A stretch of 64,000 nucleotides of DNA from Cacajao melanocephalus (Eukaryota > Chordata > Mammalia > Primates > Pitheciidae). The position numbers and the translations under genes were made by a program. The notes under the pieces are model-generated. The model worked only from the letters and a program-made list of their open reading frames with translations, searched no databases and was not told where the DNA came from. Every line of letters starts with the position of its first letter. Positions within the stretch are counted from its first letter, which is position 1. The stretch is taken from positions 1 through 64,000 of the forward strand of contig CAUYLG010071648.1 in the NCBI GenBank assembly GCA_963573385.1, in the 5' to 3' direction. Positions 1 to 11,835 of the stretch are shown piece by piece.

Positions 1-32
1 TTTTTTTTTTTCTTTTTTTTTTTTTATTTTTT

Positions 33-71
<39 letters not shown>
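1..71. repeat. Poly(T) tract at window edge
   Basis: About 68 of 71 bases are T, with single C, A and G interruptions. It could be the A-tail of a minus-strand retroelement, but the sequence just to its right matches no Alu or L1 3' end that I recognise and has no AATAAA-type signal at the expected distance. The owner may lie outside the window. Confidence 0.85.
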
Positions 72-72
<1 letters not shown>

Positions 73-2510
73 TTGTTCTAAAGAAACTATAACCCTATAT
101 CCTCAATTGGGAGTTAGGGGATTGCCAGTGGAGTAAAGTAAGCTAAATAATTAGAAGCACATTCTCCACAGTCTCTAATTTATACAAATAAAATCATTTC
201 TTTCTCCAGACCATATTTGTCACTATGGCATTTCAACCAAGGGTTAGATATTTTGTTTTCTACCACAAACTGGTTGGATTTCCTTCCTAGTTGCCTGTAT
301 TCACTTCTCATAGTCTCTCATCCCTCATCACCCTTGTTCTTGGATATTCCCAGATAAAACCCACCTCTACTTTTCCTCAATGACTCAGAAAAAAACTTAC
401 ACCCATTATTCCTGATGGTTCTCATACAATTTAGATGAGTTCCTCGTCAGCCTCTATCCAACCCTGAGTCCCCTTTGTTTTGAGATATTTCTTATTAATG
501 AATGTTTTCCCTTTTGCTATAGCCTGAGTAAAATAATCTTATTTGTCCATTGCATTCTGTTTTCTTTAGATCTGCAACAAAGTTAACATTCCAAAAAAGT
601 TTTCTCAACACCCCTATAGCCAAGATGATATCTATCTCCTGTCTCTCATGGAACTTATGAGGATGCTTTAATGGCATAAGGCAATATTTCATTGAACTGG
701 TGATATAAAAATATGAAAAACCTATTTTTATGTTTGTATTTGTAGCGTTAAGTGTTAAAACAAAAAGTGAAATGGAAAGAGTGAGGAAATTTAACATATT
801 AAAATAGTATGCTGCAGTTTGAAAGATACACACACTATTTTCTGAAATCAATGAGATTTATCCAATTTTAATGCTCTTTGAACAGAAGCATGAGGCACTC
901 TTGCTACCTATAGAAAGTTTATAATTTCTCACCAAATTTCTTTCTGAAAAACACTATGAATATGAATGTTTATTAGACATTTCTGTAAATGTATTGTGGA
1001 CGAGATAATTCTTCATTTAAAGTATGTATCATCAGTGGCATGAAGTAGGGGTAGTTATGTTGAAACAACAAAATCCTGTATAAATTCATTCACTTCAGTA
1101 GAAGTTAAGAAATATATACTGTTCTTATTTTTCAGCCTAAGAAAATGTATAACTAATTCATCATATAAGAACCGTCCTCTGAGAATAACTTGTGTTTGGA
1201 AATGGCCTCAGTGGAATTATAAAATTACTAACAAAATTAAATCTCATTACACCATTTAAGCATATGATTAATATAATGAAAGAAGCCAATATTTGAAGAC
1301 ATCTATAAATTCTAATAGACTAATTACTAATATACTGAGAAATTTATTTTAGCTGGATTGTTCCTTACAAATTGTTATTGGCAACACACAATGTTAATTT
1401 CATTGTATATAAATTCTAGAAACACCAAAGAAATTTTAAAAAGTGAAATCCTTATCCCTGAAGGGTCATACTGTACATTCAAGAAAACAAAAACAGTAAA
1501 AAAGATAAACAGAGAGGAATGAGATATGGCTATTGCCAGATGATTGGCTTAGAAAGCATTTGAGAAAGTGGAGTGACTACACGACACCAGGTAAGTAAAG
1601 AAGGAAGCAGAATGCCTGGTGTTTAATGAGTGGTCAGTATATGATATCCAGAAACATTATCTTCTCTAATGCTAGGAAGGCCATCTAGAGAGAAAGAATG
1701 TAAATGCTACTTGATAGGAAAAGAATCTGATTCAGATAAACTAAGGGGAAACACTAGAAGACAATATCCTAGATAGTCAAAATAGAAAAAGCAAACATAT
1801 TGAGAAACGACATGTATAACATGAACATTTACAGTTCTTAATTAAATCTTATGTCCTTCATTATATTTTAAAGATAGGCCATAAACCCATGAACAACCAT
1901 AAAGCCACAAGGTCATTATCCTCCAGGGACTGCTTGGGTTTGAGGTGGACTTGGCTGAGTGGACATGTACTTTGAAAGAAACCCTGGAAGGTCTTGTTCT
2001 TGTTTTCACTTGAAATTTACGGGATTCAGTCAGCAATTTGTAGGAGTAGTTGGAAATAAATGTGTATACGTACATGACAGAAAAAGCAGGTCAGTAAATA
2101 CCCAGCTAAGAAGTATGAACCGGAGGCAGAGGGAAAGCACAATAGTATTTAGGGGTAGGGCAAAGGCAGAGTGATGTGTTGGGGATATATATGGCAATTA
2201 CGTAATTTGGTTGGATGGAGGGAGGGGAGAGTCAATGGAAGAAAACCAGTTAGGAGATACTTGGAATATTGAAAGTGCCTAAAACTAAGCAAACTCACCT
2301 GAATATCCTCACAATTTACAAGTAACAATGTTGCAACTTTATAAACCAACTACAGTGCTCCAGTGTTCCATTGCTAAGTAATAAGCCTATCCACACATAC
2401 TATGCTCAGTGATTCTATGGGTCAGATATTCAAAAAGTAAAATAGGGCCTCAGCTTAGATGATTTGAATAGCTCAAGTGACAACATTTGGATAGTGGAAT
2501 TATTTGGAAG
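72..2510. other. Unassigned AT-rich sequence
   Basis: No gene, RNA or clearly recognisable repeat is seen. The ORFs of 60-118 codons here (for example 495-851 minus and 1959-2174 plus) have no family resemblance, no good start context and no exon-like signals, and look like chance ORFs. Confidence 0.6.
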
Positions 2511-2524
2511 TTTTTCTCCCATTC

Positions 2525-3014
2525 TGGTACGTGGGCCGGGATGACCTAAAGGCTGGAGCCAGCTGGGCCTATGGACCAGGGCACCTAATTAAGGCAGGAC
2601 CTCTTCATGCAGCTGGGGCTTCTCATAATGTGGCATATGGATTCTGAGGAAGACCCTGTCCAGAAGAAACTTGTGGAGAGTGAGTGAGTATTCTGAGAGA
2701 TCTAGGTCAAAGTTCCAAGGCCTCTTTTGACCTTGCCTCAGAAGTCAAAGGCATGCAGCATTATTTTTTTCTGCATTCTATTGTACAAACACTTACCAAG
2801 ATTCAAAGGAAGGGGACATAGACATCATCTTTCAATGATAGCAATGCCCAGAAATTTGAGGCCATGGTTTAAAGTGCCACATATAGATAATAATGAAAAA
2901 AATGTGTTATGCTATGAAATAAAAGCGGCACTAGCAAGTCTTTTAAAAGAACCTACTAAAAATTGCATACTATTTATTTTTGACATTACTCTTTTAATTC
3001 TATTAATATAATAG
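2525..3014. repeat. Probable old interspersed repeat, family unresolved
   Basis: This GC-richer block contains phrases familiar from a dispersed repeat family, such as CTGCATTCTATTG near 2775 and GGGGACATAGAC near 2812. The LTR at 3015 lies at its right end and would have inserted into or beside it. I could not settle the family or strand. Confidence 0.4.
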
Positions 3015-3549
3015 TGACGGGGTTTAGGACAAGCCAACCCCAAAATATTGCCAACTTGATGTTTGATAAAACAGTGGAAGCAAGGTCATTTTCACTGCTC
3101 CCTATTCTTCTCCCAAAAATCAGGTCATGAAACCTAGGAAGAATTTTCTGACCTTGCCCTGGAACAGGTCATAAGATTCTCATTCAAGATGTGCCCTCCC
3201 TATACCTAGAGGAAAGGAACATTCTTATCTCTGAAGTCACAGGGACATAGAGAAAACTCTGAACAAACAGGCCTTCCTAAGTTTGCCCTAGATAATTACC
3301 ATTAGACTATTCCCCCTTTTACAATCATACTTCCCTAAAGCAGTCCACTCTTCATTAAACCTAAGCATAAAAATAGTTTCTTCTCTTTCTCTGGGTCTTC
3401 ATTTCTTAAGTCTCATGTGTTATGTACAACAGGCCTTAAATAAACTTGTAAACTTTTCTCCTTTTAAGTTATCTTCTGTTATAGGGTTCTCAGCCACAAC
3501 CCTAGCAACAGGTGAGGCAAAGATTTCTTCTCTGCACCCCCCACCTCCA
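3015..3549 (+). mobile_element. Solo ERV LTR
   Basis: The 535-bp element starts TGACGG and ends CTCCA, giving TG...CA ends. The six bases TAATAG flank it on both sides (3009-3014 and 3550-3555). A TATA-like CATAAAAATAG lies at 3366-3376 and an AATAAA polyadenylation signal at 3439-3444, the order expected of U3-R-U5 on the plus strand. No internal retroviral sequence adjoins it, so it is a solitary LTR left by LTR-LTR recombination. A class I MER-type family is likely; the name is not resolved. Confidence 0.85.
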
Positions 3550-3555
3550 TAATAG

Positions 3556-6500
3556 TCACAAGTAGGAGTCATGTAATGGACAAAGTGACATTAGCAATGC
3601 TGAAGTAATAAAAAAACACTAAACAGTTAAAAGCCATATTCTAATTTGAAATTATTTTATTGGGAGCTTAAGGGTTTAAAAAACACATTGAAAAGACTAC
3701 TGGGTATTTCTTAGAAATAAATGAAATACAGCTGGCCCACTGATGCAAAAATCATACAAATGAAAAATGATGTAATTAATTATCCAGATGCTTCAAATGT
3801 CAGTGTTTGCCTTCATTTTCACCATATCACCATTCATTTTGTTCAAATTTTTCACTGCACTTAGGCGTTTGAGGTTGCAAATTTAGGCAATTTGGTTCAC
3901 GCTTAAGGCTGCCCAACACCATATGTTTTGCTTGGGCATGAAAAATGAGAAGAACCTGAGCCTTTGCCATGGAGTCACGTAAAGGGTTTCTATCAATGGC
4001 TATTAATTTTGAGTAATGGGGTTTTAAAGAGACAACTTGTACTGTTGCTCTTTAAGAACCTCGACTGCAATTGTGCTTTAGCTGCAGGTTCTAGGATCCA
4101 ACTGTAGCTTTGGCCCCATGCAGTCCCTTGCCTGTGTTACCACTGCTTGAACCCCCTCTATGGTAGGCATCTGTTACCAATTCCCTTTCAAAGAGCATCT
4201 GCTGCCAGGAGAGGAAAGCTTTTAATATGTTGATTTATCATCGTCGGATACAGGGTTTTTATTGCTTGCATTTGAATATTATATTTAAGGTGCTTTGTGA
4301 TTACAGATGTTTTACATATAAATTGCTTTATATTAGAAAAACCTTTTATTCAGTATTTTTGAGGAAACTTCACATTCATGTGTTTTACATTTTAATATCT
4401 TCTTGCTGAATGCTTGTGAATTGCTTTCTGTCTGTAATGGTAGTCAGTATGAACAACAGCATCTGTGACTGTTGCTACTTCAAGGAGAAAATTAAATGTG
4501 GATGTTTTCTCTGTTCTAGGCCGCCAGAGTTTATTAATCACTGAAGAAAATTTTGATTGTTATTTTATTCCCAAAAGGGACAGAGTAGGTCACTACAAAT
4601 AAAACTTTCCACTCCATAACCTCTGTAAACCAGAAAATGATGTCAGTCAAGTTTCTACTTTTCTCTCCCTTGTTTCTTGTAGTCTTAAGAGAATCTGGAA
4701 GTCTTATTCACGGTATGGTCTTTGAAATAATAGCACCATCTACTGTCTGAATCTGAATTCATTCATCATATTAGGGAAATGAAGATGGCGGAGATAGAGG
4801 AAGTGCTTTAAGTCATTTAATAATGTGACTCAAAGTAAATAACATATACATGAAAAATATGAAAATTCTCACCTAAAGTACAAAAATAAAAGTATTCTCA
4901 TCTGGGGATAGTCACATTAAACACACATTGTGAATTACTCTTTTTCATTAAGAAAGTCTGTAAGATCATACTGAAATCCACAGGAAATACAATGTCCTTA
5001 TTATCATCCTCATTATGATTTTAATTCTCCAGTGTCAACTTATTTTATATTCATTTAGATGAAGTGTAGGGGTGCAAGAGGTAGACTCAAAAAGAAAGTA
5101 CCCTAAGGAAATCCTCATCTTTCAGCCAGGCATCAAGATATAAGCCTAAGTGCTCCATTTTGGCACTGAGTGCCAGCCGCTCTCAGGGAACACTTCTCGT
5201 AGTGGGAGTTGCTTGTAGTCCTGACTGTTCCCTGTCCTCAAGTTCCTCTCCCAAAGGAGTCATGGTATTTCATTAAAAACTCAACTGTCTGGATAAATGA
5301 TCATTGAAAGTATGTCTCAGGGCTCTCATAACAATAAGCCACTAGCTATTTGAAGAACATAGAGGGGAATTCAGGACATTCTCCAATCCTCCTTCATACA
5401 GATTTCTTTCAATGAGCAAGAGGTCACTTGTCATTTTGCCTCAAACACAGTTATTTCCTTAACCTCATAACTCCCGAAGAGCTGTCTTGCCTCCCACACA
5501 TCTATTGCTGGCTGCACATTGCTCTTTCTTCCTCTGGAACTGGCAGCCAGCTAGCTGTTCTATAGACAGCAGGAATTTTATGCTCTCTGTCTGGTTTATT
5601 ATCTTTTTTCTAAATCAATTCAGAAGGTTTATTTTCTCTATCTGGCCTCTGTTCCCTTTCCTCCTACTTCCATTCTACTTCAATGTTGATTTCAAAATGA
5701 AACTTGAATTGAAATGCTTCACTTTAATTTTTTTTTAATTCATGTTTTTAAATAACCAATGGCCTTTGGTTATTTAAAATTATATTATATGCAAAACAAA
5801 TACTTGGAGAAAACATATATTTTAACCATTGACTTTCTTATTCTGGTCAATTTCTTTGAGATGCCAAGAAACACACTAAGCAGGAAATAAACAATGAGAT
5901 AATTAAAATATCAACTATGATTCCATACTTGTTTACTAGATATTAGTTACCTCTCCTTTTTCTCCCAAAATATACAAAACTCAACCCCAGATTTCAGAGG
6001 AGCTTACAATCAAGTTGGTCATTCCTTATCCTCTTGTCTTTTTAAAAAGTTGCTTTATTACCTGTTTATCGCCATTGTAGAAGCTAAATACTAGCCAACT
6101 AGTGTTCTACTTAGTTTAGTCTTATCTTAATTATTATTATAACTATTGCAGGATAATATTTTAAAACATTAACTCAGTTTTTTCCACTGGAAAAAATAAA
6201 TCATTGCTTTATATATGCATTTCCTTTGGGGAGAGAGTGGCTGTGTCTGGCAATTGATAAATTAATAGATCAATAAATAAATACAATAAAATAATTGAGC
6301 CACCAAATATGTTTATTTAGAAAAACTTATGGCAGATAACAATATTTATAAAAGTCAATACACTTAATGTGCAAGCTAATTTTTTTGTTTGTTTGTTTTC
6401 AGAAAGAGGTAAAGGATCTTGAGAGTCAAAAAGTCATGCTCTAAAGGAAGCAGAACAGTAAGATCATCTCAAATAAATGTAGGTAATGATGACAAATGAT

Positions 6501-7833
6501 AATTTAAATGCTGGTTTCCCACTCAGATGAGATTATGATTCAAAGATTATGAAGAAGACAGAGAACACTGGAAAAAGAGAGCTTGCTGACACTAAGCAAG
6601 CAAGGCACTTGTCTTGGGTGCTACATTTAAGGGGGCACCGGAATATTCAGTAATCAAGATGAGTAATATTTTCATGCAATGTTTCAAAAAATCAATGATA
6701 AATGAAGTATCCAAATGTAAAATAAGGACAGGGACCCTAAGGATGAGTGAATTTCTCTGAGGTGAATACAAGTCATGACGGTATCCTAAGTAAGTCTCAA
6801 GGGAGGGTCGGTAGAAACTGTAGATGATAAAAACCAAAGACGGGCTTAGAAAGACTGGGGGTCAGGAGAGTTGCCTTACAGCCCCCAGTCATCCTTATCA
6901 TACTCTAGGAAATGCTAAGGATTTTGAAGAAGTCATGAAGTTCTAGCCATGCAGGACAAATTTGTTAGTTCCAAGAGAAGCTTGCTAAAGTTAGAGACGT
7001 TAGGATCAGGGAAGGTACACAGCTATGGCTTTCATAAGGTTCAGAAGTCCTGAGGAAGGTCAAATGAAATAAAGGTTCTGACCCTGAGACAAGAAAGATT
7101 TTGATGAGATGGACCTAGCAATTGGCCATGCTGTGAAGGTCACAGACTCGGAGACAGAAGCCCAAGCTGATGAAAAAATGGGGGAAGCAAAGCAGATGCC
7201 ATCAGGACACAAAGAAAAGACAGAAATGAGGCATGAGCCACATGGAAGTTTCCCCTACCATCTCACAACTAAAACCACCCCAGGAAAGAGAAAGAGAAGG
7301 AGAGCTGTGCATTTGACTGTCATTACCCAAAAGAGAATAAATTTTAAATTGCCATTGACCATGAATGGAAGTGAGGGTTTGAAAAGGTAAATATAGTTTA
7401 ATTTTAGCAATCTAAAATATATTTTTTCCATTTGCATTTAGTAATTCAAAGGTGTGGTTGTGGAGCATCAGTACCAGTGTCACCTTTGAGAAGTACTATG
7501 TTACACAAGCAACTGAAAGAAATAATTTGGCATTGCACCTTTTGTCAATACCCAGGGCTATGACTACATGGGTAGGTTTAATGGTTCAATCATATTTTCT
7601 TCTCAGCTTCTGGGATATTTCTAATTACGTCAATAAGACAATGGTCAACAACAGGGCCAGCAAATTTTGTAAAGGAACTGATAGTAAATATTTGGGGCCG
7701 TATAGTCTCTTTTTTAACTACTCAACTCTGCTGATGTAGTGGGAAAACAATCATAGAGATACATAATCAAATGAACCTGACTATGTTCCAGTGACTTTAT
7801 TTATGGCAACAGGCAGCATGCCTGATTTGGGTC
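3556..7833. other. Unassigned intergenic sequence, 4.3 kb
   Basis: No Alu, L1, MIR or LTR that I can support is seen on either strand. Short ORFs occur, the longest at 7109-7390 plus (93 codons, basic, no known domain) and 5487-5738 plus, but none has splice, promoter or family support. Old diverged repeats may be hidden here. Confidence 0.5.
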
Positions 7834-8009
7834 AATGGCCATAGTGTTCCAAATCATGACATAGAATGTTCTATGAAATGATTCTTCTAAATATAAGGCA
7901 GTAGTAAATAAGGAGTAACTCACTGGCCATAGTTTTCCAAATTGTGTTATAGAATGTTCTGTGAAATTGTTCTTCTAAATATAAGTCATTGGTAGCTAAG
8001 GAATAGGGT
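7834..8009. repeat. 88-bp tandem duplication (two copies)
   Basis: Copy 1 (7834-7921) and copy 2 (7922-8009) align without gaps over most of their length at about 80% identity by eye. Both contain TAGAATGTTCT and TTCTTCTAAATATAAG at the same offset. The divergence implies an old event. Confidence 0.85.
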
Positions 8010-8439
8010 TTGCCTCCTCACTACAATCATTTCATCATAATTGCTAAATTCTCTAGCCATCTTGTCACATAGCCTTTGTGACTGTAGAGCCATACATCTT
8101 TGTATTGTGCAGTCTTGGCACATTGAGGGCATGGCTTTGTTTTCTCAATCCTAGGTTATAGCACTTAGAACACTCAAAATGCCCTTTTACTTACACTGCT
8201 AATGAAATTCCTTTCTGTCAGTTTTTTATGTATTACAGATAGATCTATGGCATCCTGAAAATCAATATAGAGATATTTCATGTGTTAAGTATGCCAGTTG
8301 TAAAACACTTGAAAAATAAGAGCTTAATAATGTTAAATCATAATGTAATAGTAGCAGCGTATCCTTTGAATATATAATGCTTTCATGTTTCTCTTTTGCT
8401 CCTTTGTCCTTTGACTGTTAAACAATTGAGCCAGGTAGA

Positions 8440-8575
8440 TAGGAAAAATATTTCTGGGGCTTTGGGAAATTAAGTGAGATGCCCAAGGTCATGGAACAAA
8501 TAAAAGTTAGACCTTGGCTCAAACCTTCATTTCTACTTCCTATTCGAGCACACTTTTCACCACAACACCATATCT
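8440..8575 (-). mobile_element. MIR SINE fragment
   Basis: The plus strand reads like the reverse complement of the MIR core: GATGCCCAAGGTCATGGAAC (8480-8499) corresponds to the conserved 'cccaaggtcacacagc' block, followed by degenerate remnants of the tRNA-related end. Confidence 0.7.
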
Positions 8576-10035
8576 TTAACCAGTAATAGCACTATATATT
8601 AATGTGGTTGATGAAATCTGTAGTTAAAACCCACAATTTCCTTCTGAAAATGTCCTCAATTCCATTAGTGACTGAGATAGAACTGTTACATGTGTTTCTG
8701 CTTTCTTTTATCACACTATCAATGCTCATTTCTCTTTTACAAAAGTTTTAAAATTTGTTTTCAATGAACTGTTATGCACATTTTATTTTTATACAAAAAA
8801 AATGGATTACCAATTAGCCAATAAGCTTCTTTCTTTAGGTACGTTACATTCTCTGAGATACTCACAAGTTACTTAATGTACGCAGTGAAGTCCAAACCAA
8901 ATACTAGTTTCACTCTTCTTGTGTTTTCAAACTCTCATATCCCTACCCATATGTCAAAGTCATCTGCCCTTATTGTCTTATTTTTCTTTAAGTAAATATT
9001 AGTTTACACTTGAATGTACATTTCATTGAGCTTTTAATTTCATTAGAAAGGTCTAAGTTTTAATCTGTGTTCTCTATCTCTTTCCATTACTGTCCTATAT
9101 ATCTTAGTAAGATAATTAATGAAGTTAAAAGAAAGAGACTTTTAAATTTTGTGCATGATAGTCCACCTTCAGGAATTGGGAAATCTGCTAGATGCAGTGG
9201 TAAATATGGATAAGGTATGAAAACAATGAGAAGGATCTGTCTTCCTTTAGGTAGTGTCCTTTCCCCCAAACTACTCTCAGTTCTTTCAGAAAAAAGAATA
9301 TGTTAGTACTGCAAAAATGACATTATAATGCAATTCTTTCTTGTTAGCACTTGTGTGATTCTTTTGATACTTGCATATAAAAGTCTCCCAACCTGTTTTA
9401 CTATAATGAATGGAAATGTATTCCCACAAAAACCTTTTAACTTTCTGCTTAATAGGGGAATTCAAAAAGATAGTGAAAAACTGAAAAAAGAGTGGAAACA
9501 GTAAACTGAAATTGCAGGTATAGGTGCACAGCTTGTACATGTATAACAGACAGGTTGTGTCCCTGAAAGAATTCAAGTTCTCTGACTGTATTCACTACTA
9601 ATCTTGTTTTCTTTGTTGTTGTTTTCATGAATTTTTGCCTTATTTTAGAACATAATTGAGGCATCTAAAAGCCAGAATATGAATAATAGAATGTTGGTAA
9701 AAAGAAGACACAAGAATCAAAACAAGGGGAAAATATAAATGGAAGTAAATAGATACTGCTGAGTAGGTAATAGGAGTAGGTAGTTATTATAGTTATTGCT
9801 GAGGTGAGAAAGTGGAAGGGAAAGGGGTGGCAGAGAACCAAATCTGTATATTAGGCCTGTATGGTCCACATAATTATGATCATTGACCTTTAAGATAGAT
9901 TGTGTATCTTAAACTTGAGCAAAGAAGAGGAACATGGCTACGATTATTATTGGGCACAGCTAAGCTACACCATCCTTTCTTTAGGTATTCAAAGCTGCAT
10001 TACAACACTAAGATATAAAAGCAATAACGTAGTAT
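8576..10035. other. Unassigned intergenic sequence
   Basis: AT-rich, with no recognisable element. Overlapping minus-strand ORFs at 9087-9664 are unrelated to any family I know and are probably random. Confidence 0.5.
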
Positions 10036-10040
10036 CTTAG

Positions 10041-10423
10041 TATCATGGACTGAATTGTGTCTCCTCAAAATTCTTAAGTGGATGTCCTAACCTTCAATGT
10101 GACTATATTTAGAGAAAAGGGTTTTAAGGAAGTAATTAAGGCTAAAGGAGGTCATAAGAATGAGGCCCTAATTCAACAGGACAAGCATCATTATAAGAAG
10201 AGGAAGAGATACTAGGAATGTGCATGTCGAGAAAAGGCCATTTGAAAACACAGTGAGAAGGTGGCCTTCTACAAACCAGGAAGGGAGCTCTTATCAGAAA
10301 TCAACTCTGCCAGCACCTTGATCTTGGACAACCACCCTCAGAATTGTGAATAAATAAAAGCCCATCATTCAAGCCATCCAGTAGGTAGTATTTGGGTTAT
10401 GGCAGCCCAAGCTGACTAACACA
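10041..10423 (+). mobile_element. MLT1-type MaLR solo LTR
   Basis: The diagnostic MaLR start (TGGACTGAATTGTGTCTCC) lies at 10046, with GTGAGAAGGTGGCC and CACCTTGATCTTGGAC further in and a GCTGACTAACACA end. The flanks CTTAG (10036-10040) and CTCAG (10424-10428) form a 5-bp target duplication with one mismatch. AATAAATAAAAG near 10350 is the polyadenylation signal region. Confidence 0.9.
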
Positions 10424-10589
10424 CTCAGAAAGAGCACTATCAACAATGTGGTAAATGAGTTATCAATTCATATTTGTACAGACCACCCAGTAATATTTTT
10501 CAGATAGCAGGATACTAGTGTTCATTACTAAAAGCTAAGAATAATACATAAAAATGGCACATGTAGGAGGCAATTTTCATGAATCTGAG

Positions 10590-10622
10590 TATATATATAT
10601 AATCCTGGATTATATATATATA
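10590..10622. repeat. AT-rich near-perfect palindrome
   Basis: Two 16-nt arms (10590-10605 and 10607-10622) pair perfectly around a single central T at 10606. The inner arm is AATCC/GGATT and the outer part alternating TA. It abuts the left edge of the MST-like LTR. Confidence 0.9.
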
Positions 10623-10627
10623 TATAT

Positions 10628-10999
10628 TGGATATTTGTCCCCTCCAAATCTCATTTTGAAATCTGATTCCCAAGATTGAAGGTAGGGCCTAGTGGTAGGT
10701 GTTTGGGTCATGGGGGAGGGTCCCTCATGGATGGATTTGGTGCCATTCTCATAGGATTGAATGAGTTCTAGTTCTACTAGTTCATCCTCCTCCTCTCTCT
10801 CTCTTGCTCCCTCTCTTGCCATGTGACATGCTGGCTGCCTTTGCCTTCTACCATAAGTAAAAGCTGCCTGAGGCCTTACCAGAAGCTGAGCACATGCTTC
10901 TTGTGCAGCTTGCAGAACCGTGAGCCAATTAATCCTCTTTCTTTTATAAATTACCCGGGCTCGGGTATCCCTTTATAAGAATGCAAAACAGGCGGAAGC
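10628..10999 (+). mobile_element. MST/THE1-type MaLR solo LTR
   Basis: It follows the MST consensus order: GTCCCCTCCAAATCTCATTT, GGGTCATGGGGGAGGGTCC, TTGCCATGTGACATGC, a GAACCGTGAGCCAATTAA block, and TATAAATTACCCGGGCTCGG. The right end is eroded and no clean target duplication is visible. Confidence 0.88.
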
Positions 11000-11092
11000 A
11001 AATAACATATGATATTTGGTATGTTGGCCTAATTCCATCTAAGGATAAAAATTAGAGAAAAAGGGAAAGGGCACCAGATCATAGTCTCCAGG

Positions 11093-11150
11093 TGGGTGGA
11101 AAAATAGATAGGTGAATGGATGATTAGACGGATGGATAAATGGTTATAAA
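11093..11150. repeat. Degenerate GGAT/GATG microsatellite
   Basis: Imperfect GGTG, GATA and GATG tetramers are clustered (for example GGTGAATGGATGATTAGACG). Confidence 0.6.
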
Positions 11151-11227
11151 AATGTGAATTTTCTTGTTTCAGCTTTCAAAATATATAAAAAATTTGTTTT
11201 TATATCATTTAAAGTGGCATTTGTTAT

Positions 11228-11830
11228 GAAAATAATATTATCTGGTAATCTATGCTTAACTTTTTGATGAACCGTCAAACTGTTTTATCCAGTGATTGTA
11301 GCACTTATATTCCCACCAACCACATATGAGAGTTCCAGGTTTTATTTCACTCCTAGATATATACCCAGTAAAAATGAAAACATATGTCCATGTAAAAATT
11401 TGTAGATTAATATTCATAGTATATTATTCATAGTAACCAAAAACTGAGAATAATTTAATGCCCATCAGCTCATAAATGGATAAAATGTAGTTTATCCATA
11501 CAATGAAATATTATTTATCAATTAAAGAAGGAATGAGGCACTTGTCATGCTACAACATGAATGAACCTTGAACAAAATGATGCTCAGAGAAAGAAGCCAG
11601 ACACAAAATTACGTAGGACATTTGAAATGTCCAAAATGGAATGGGGCAGGGGTAGGGAAAAAATAACAATTAACTATTATAAGACAGCATTTATTTTGGG
11701 GTGGATGGCAACAATGTTTCTAAAATTACTGGTGATGATGTTTGGGCAATCTTGTGAATACACTAAAAAGTGAGTCATGCACTTTTAAATGAGTAAATAA
11801 TATCTCAATAAAGCTGGGTTTTTTTTAACA
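11228..11830 (+). mobile_element. L1M 3' end with inverted 5' segment
   Basis: From about 11340 the plus strand reads as L1 ORF2 C-terminus and 3'UTR: CACTCCTAGATATATACCCA, then CATGCTACAACATGAATGAA, then AATATCTCAATAAAGCTG at the end. From 11228 to 11339 the reverse strand reads as the L1 ORF2 region directly upstream (reverse complements of AACAGTTTG and GTTGGTGGGAATATAA). The two segments are contiguous in L1 but joined head to head, as expected of an old 5'-inverted insertion. The coding part is too diverged to encode anything. Confidence 0.8.
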
Positions 11831-11835
11831 TTAAA

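Noticed and set aside
1..400. Processed pseudogene with poly(A) tail read on the minus strand
   Set aside because: No AATAAA near the T tract, no recognisable gene sequence and no target duplication visible, the left flank being outside the window.
495..851. 118-codon minus-strand ORF
   Set aside because: Hydrophobic start reflects AT-rich composition; no family resemblance and no supporting signals.
7109..7390. 93-codon plus-strand ORF rich in Lys/Glu, in repeat-poor DNA
   Set aside because: No recognisable domain, no promoter, splice or polyadenylation context, and the length is within chance for 64 kb. Conservation data would be needed to reopen it.
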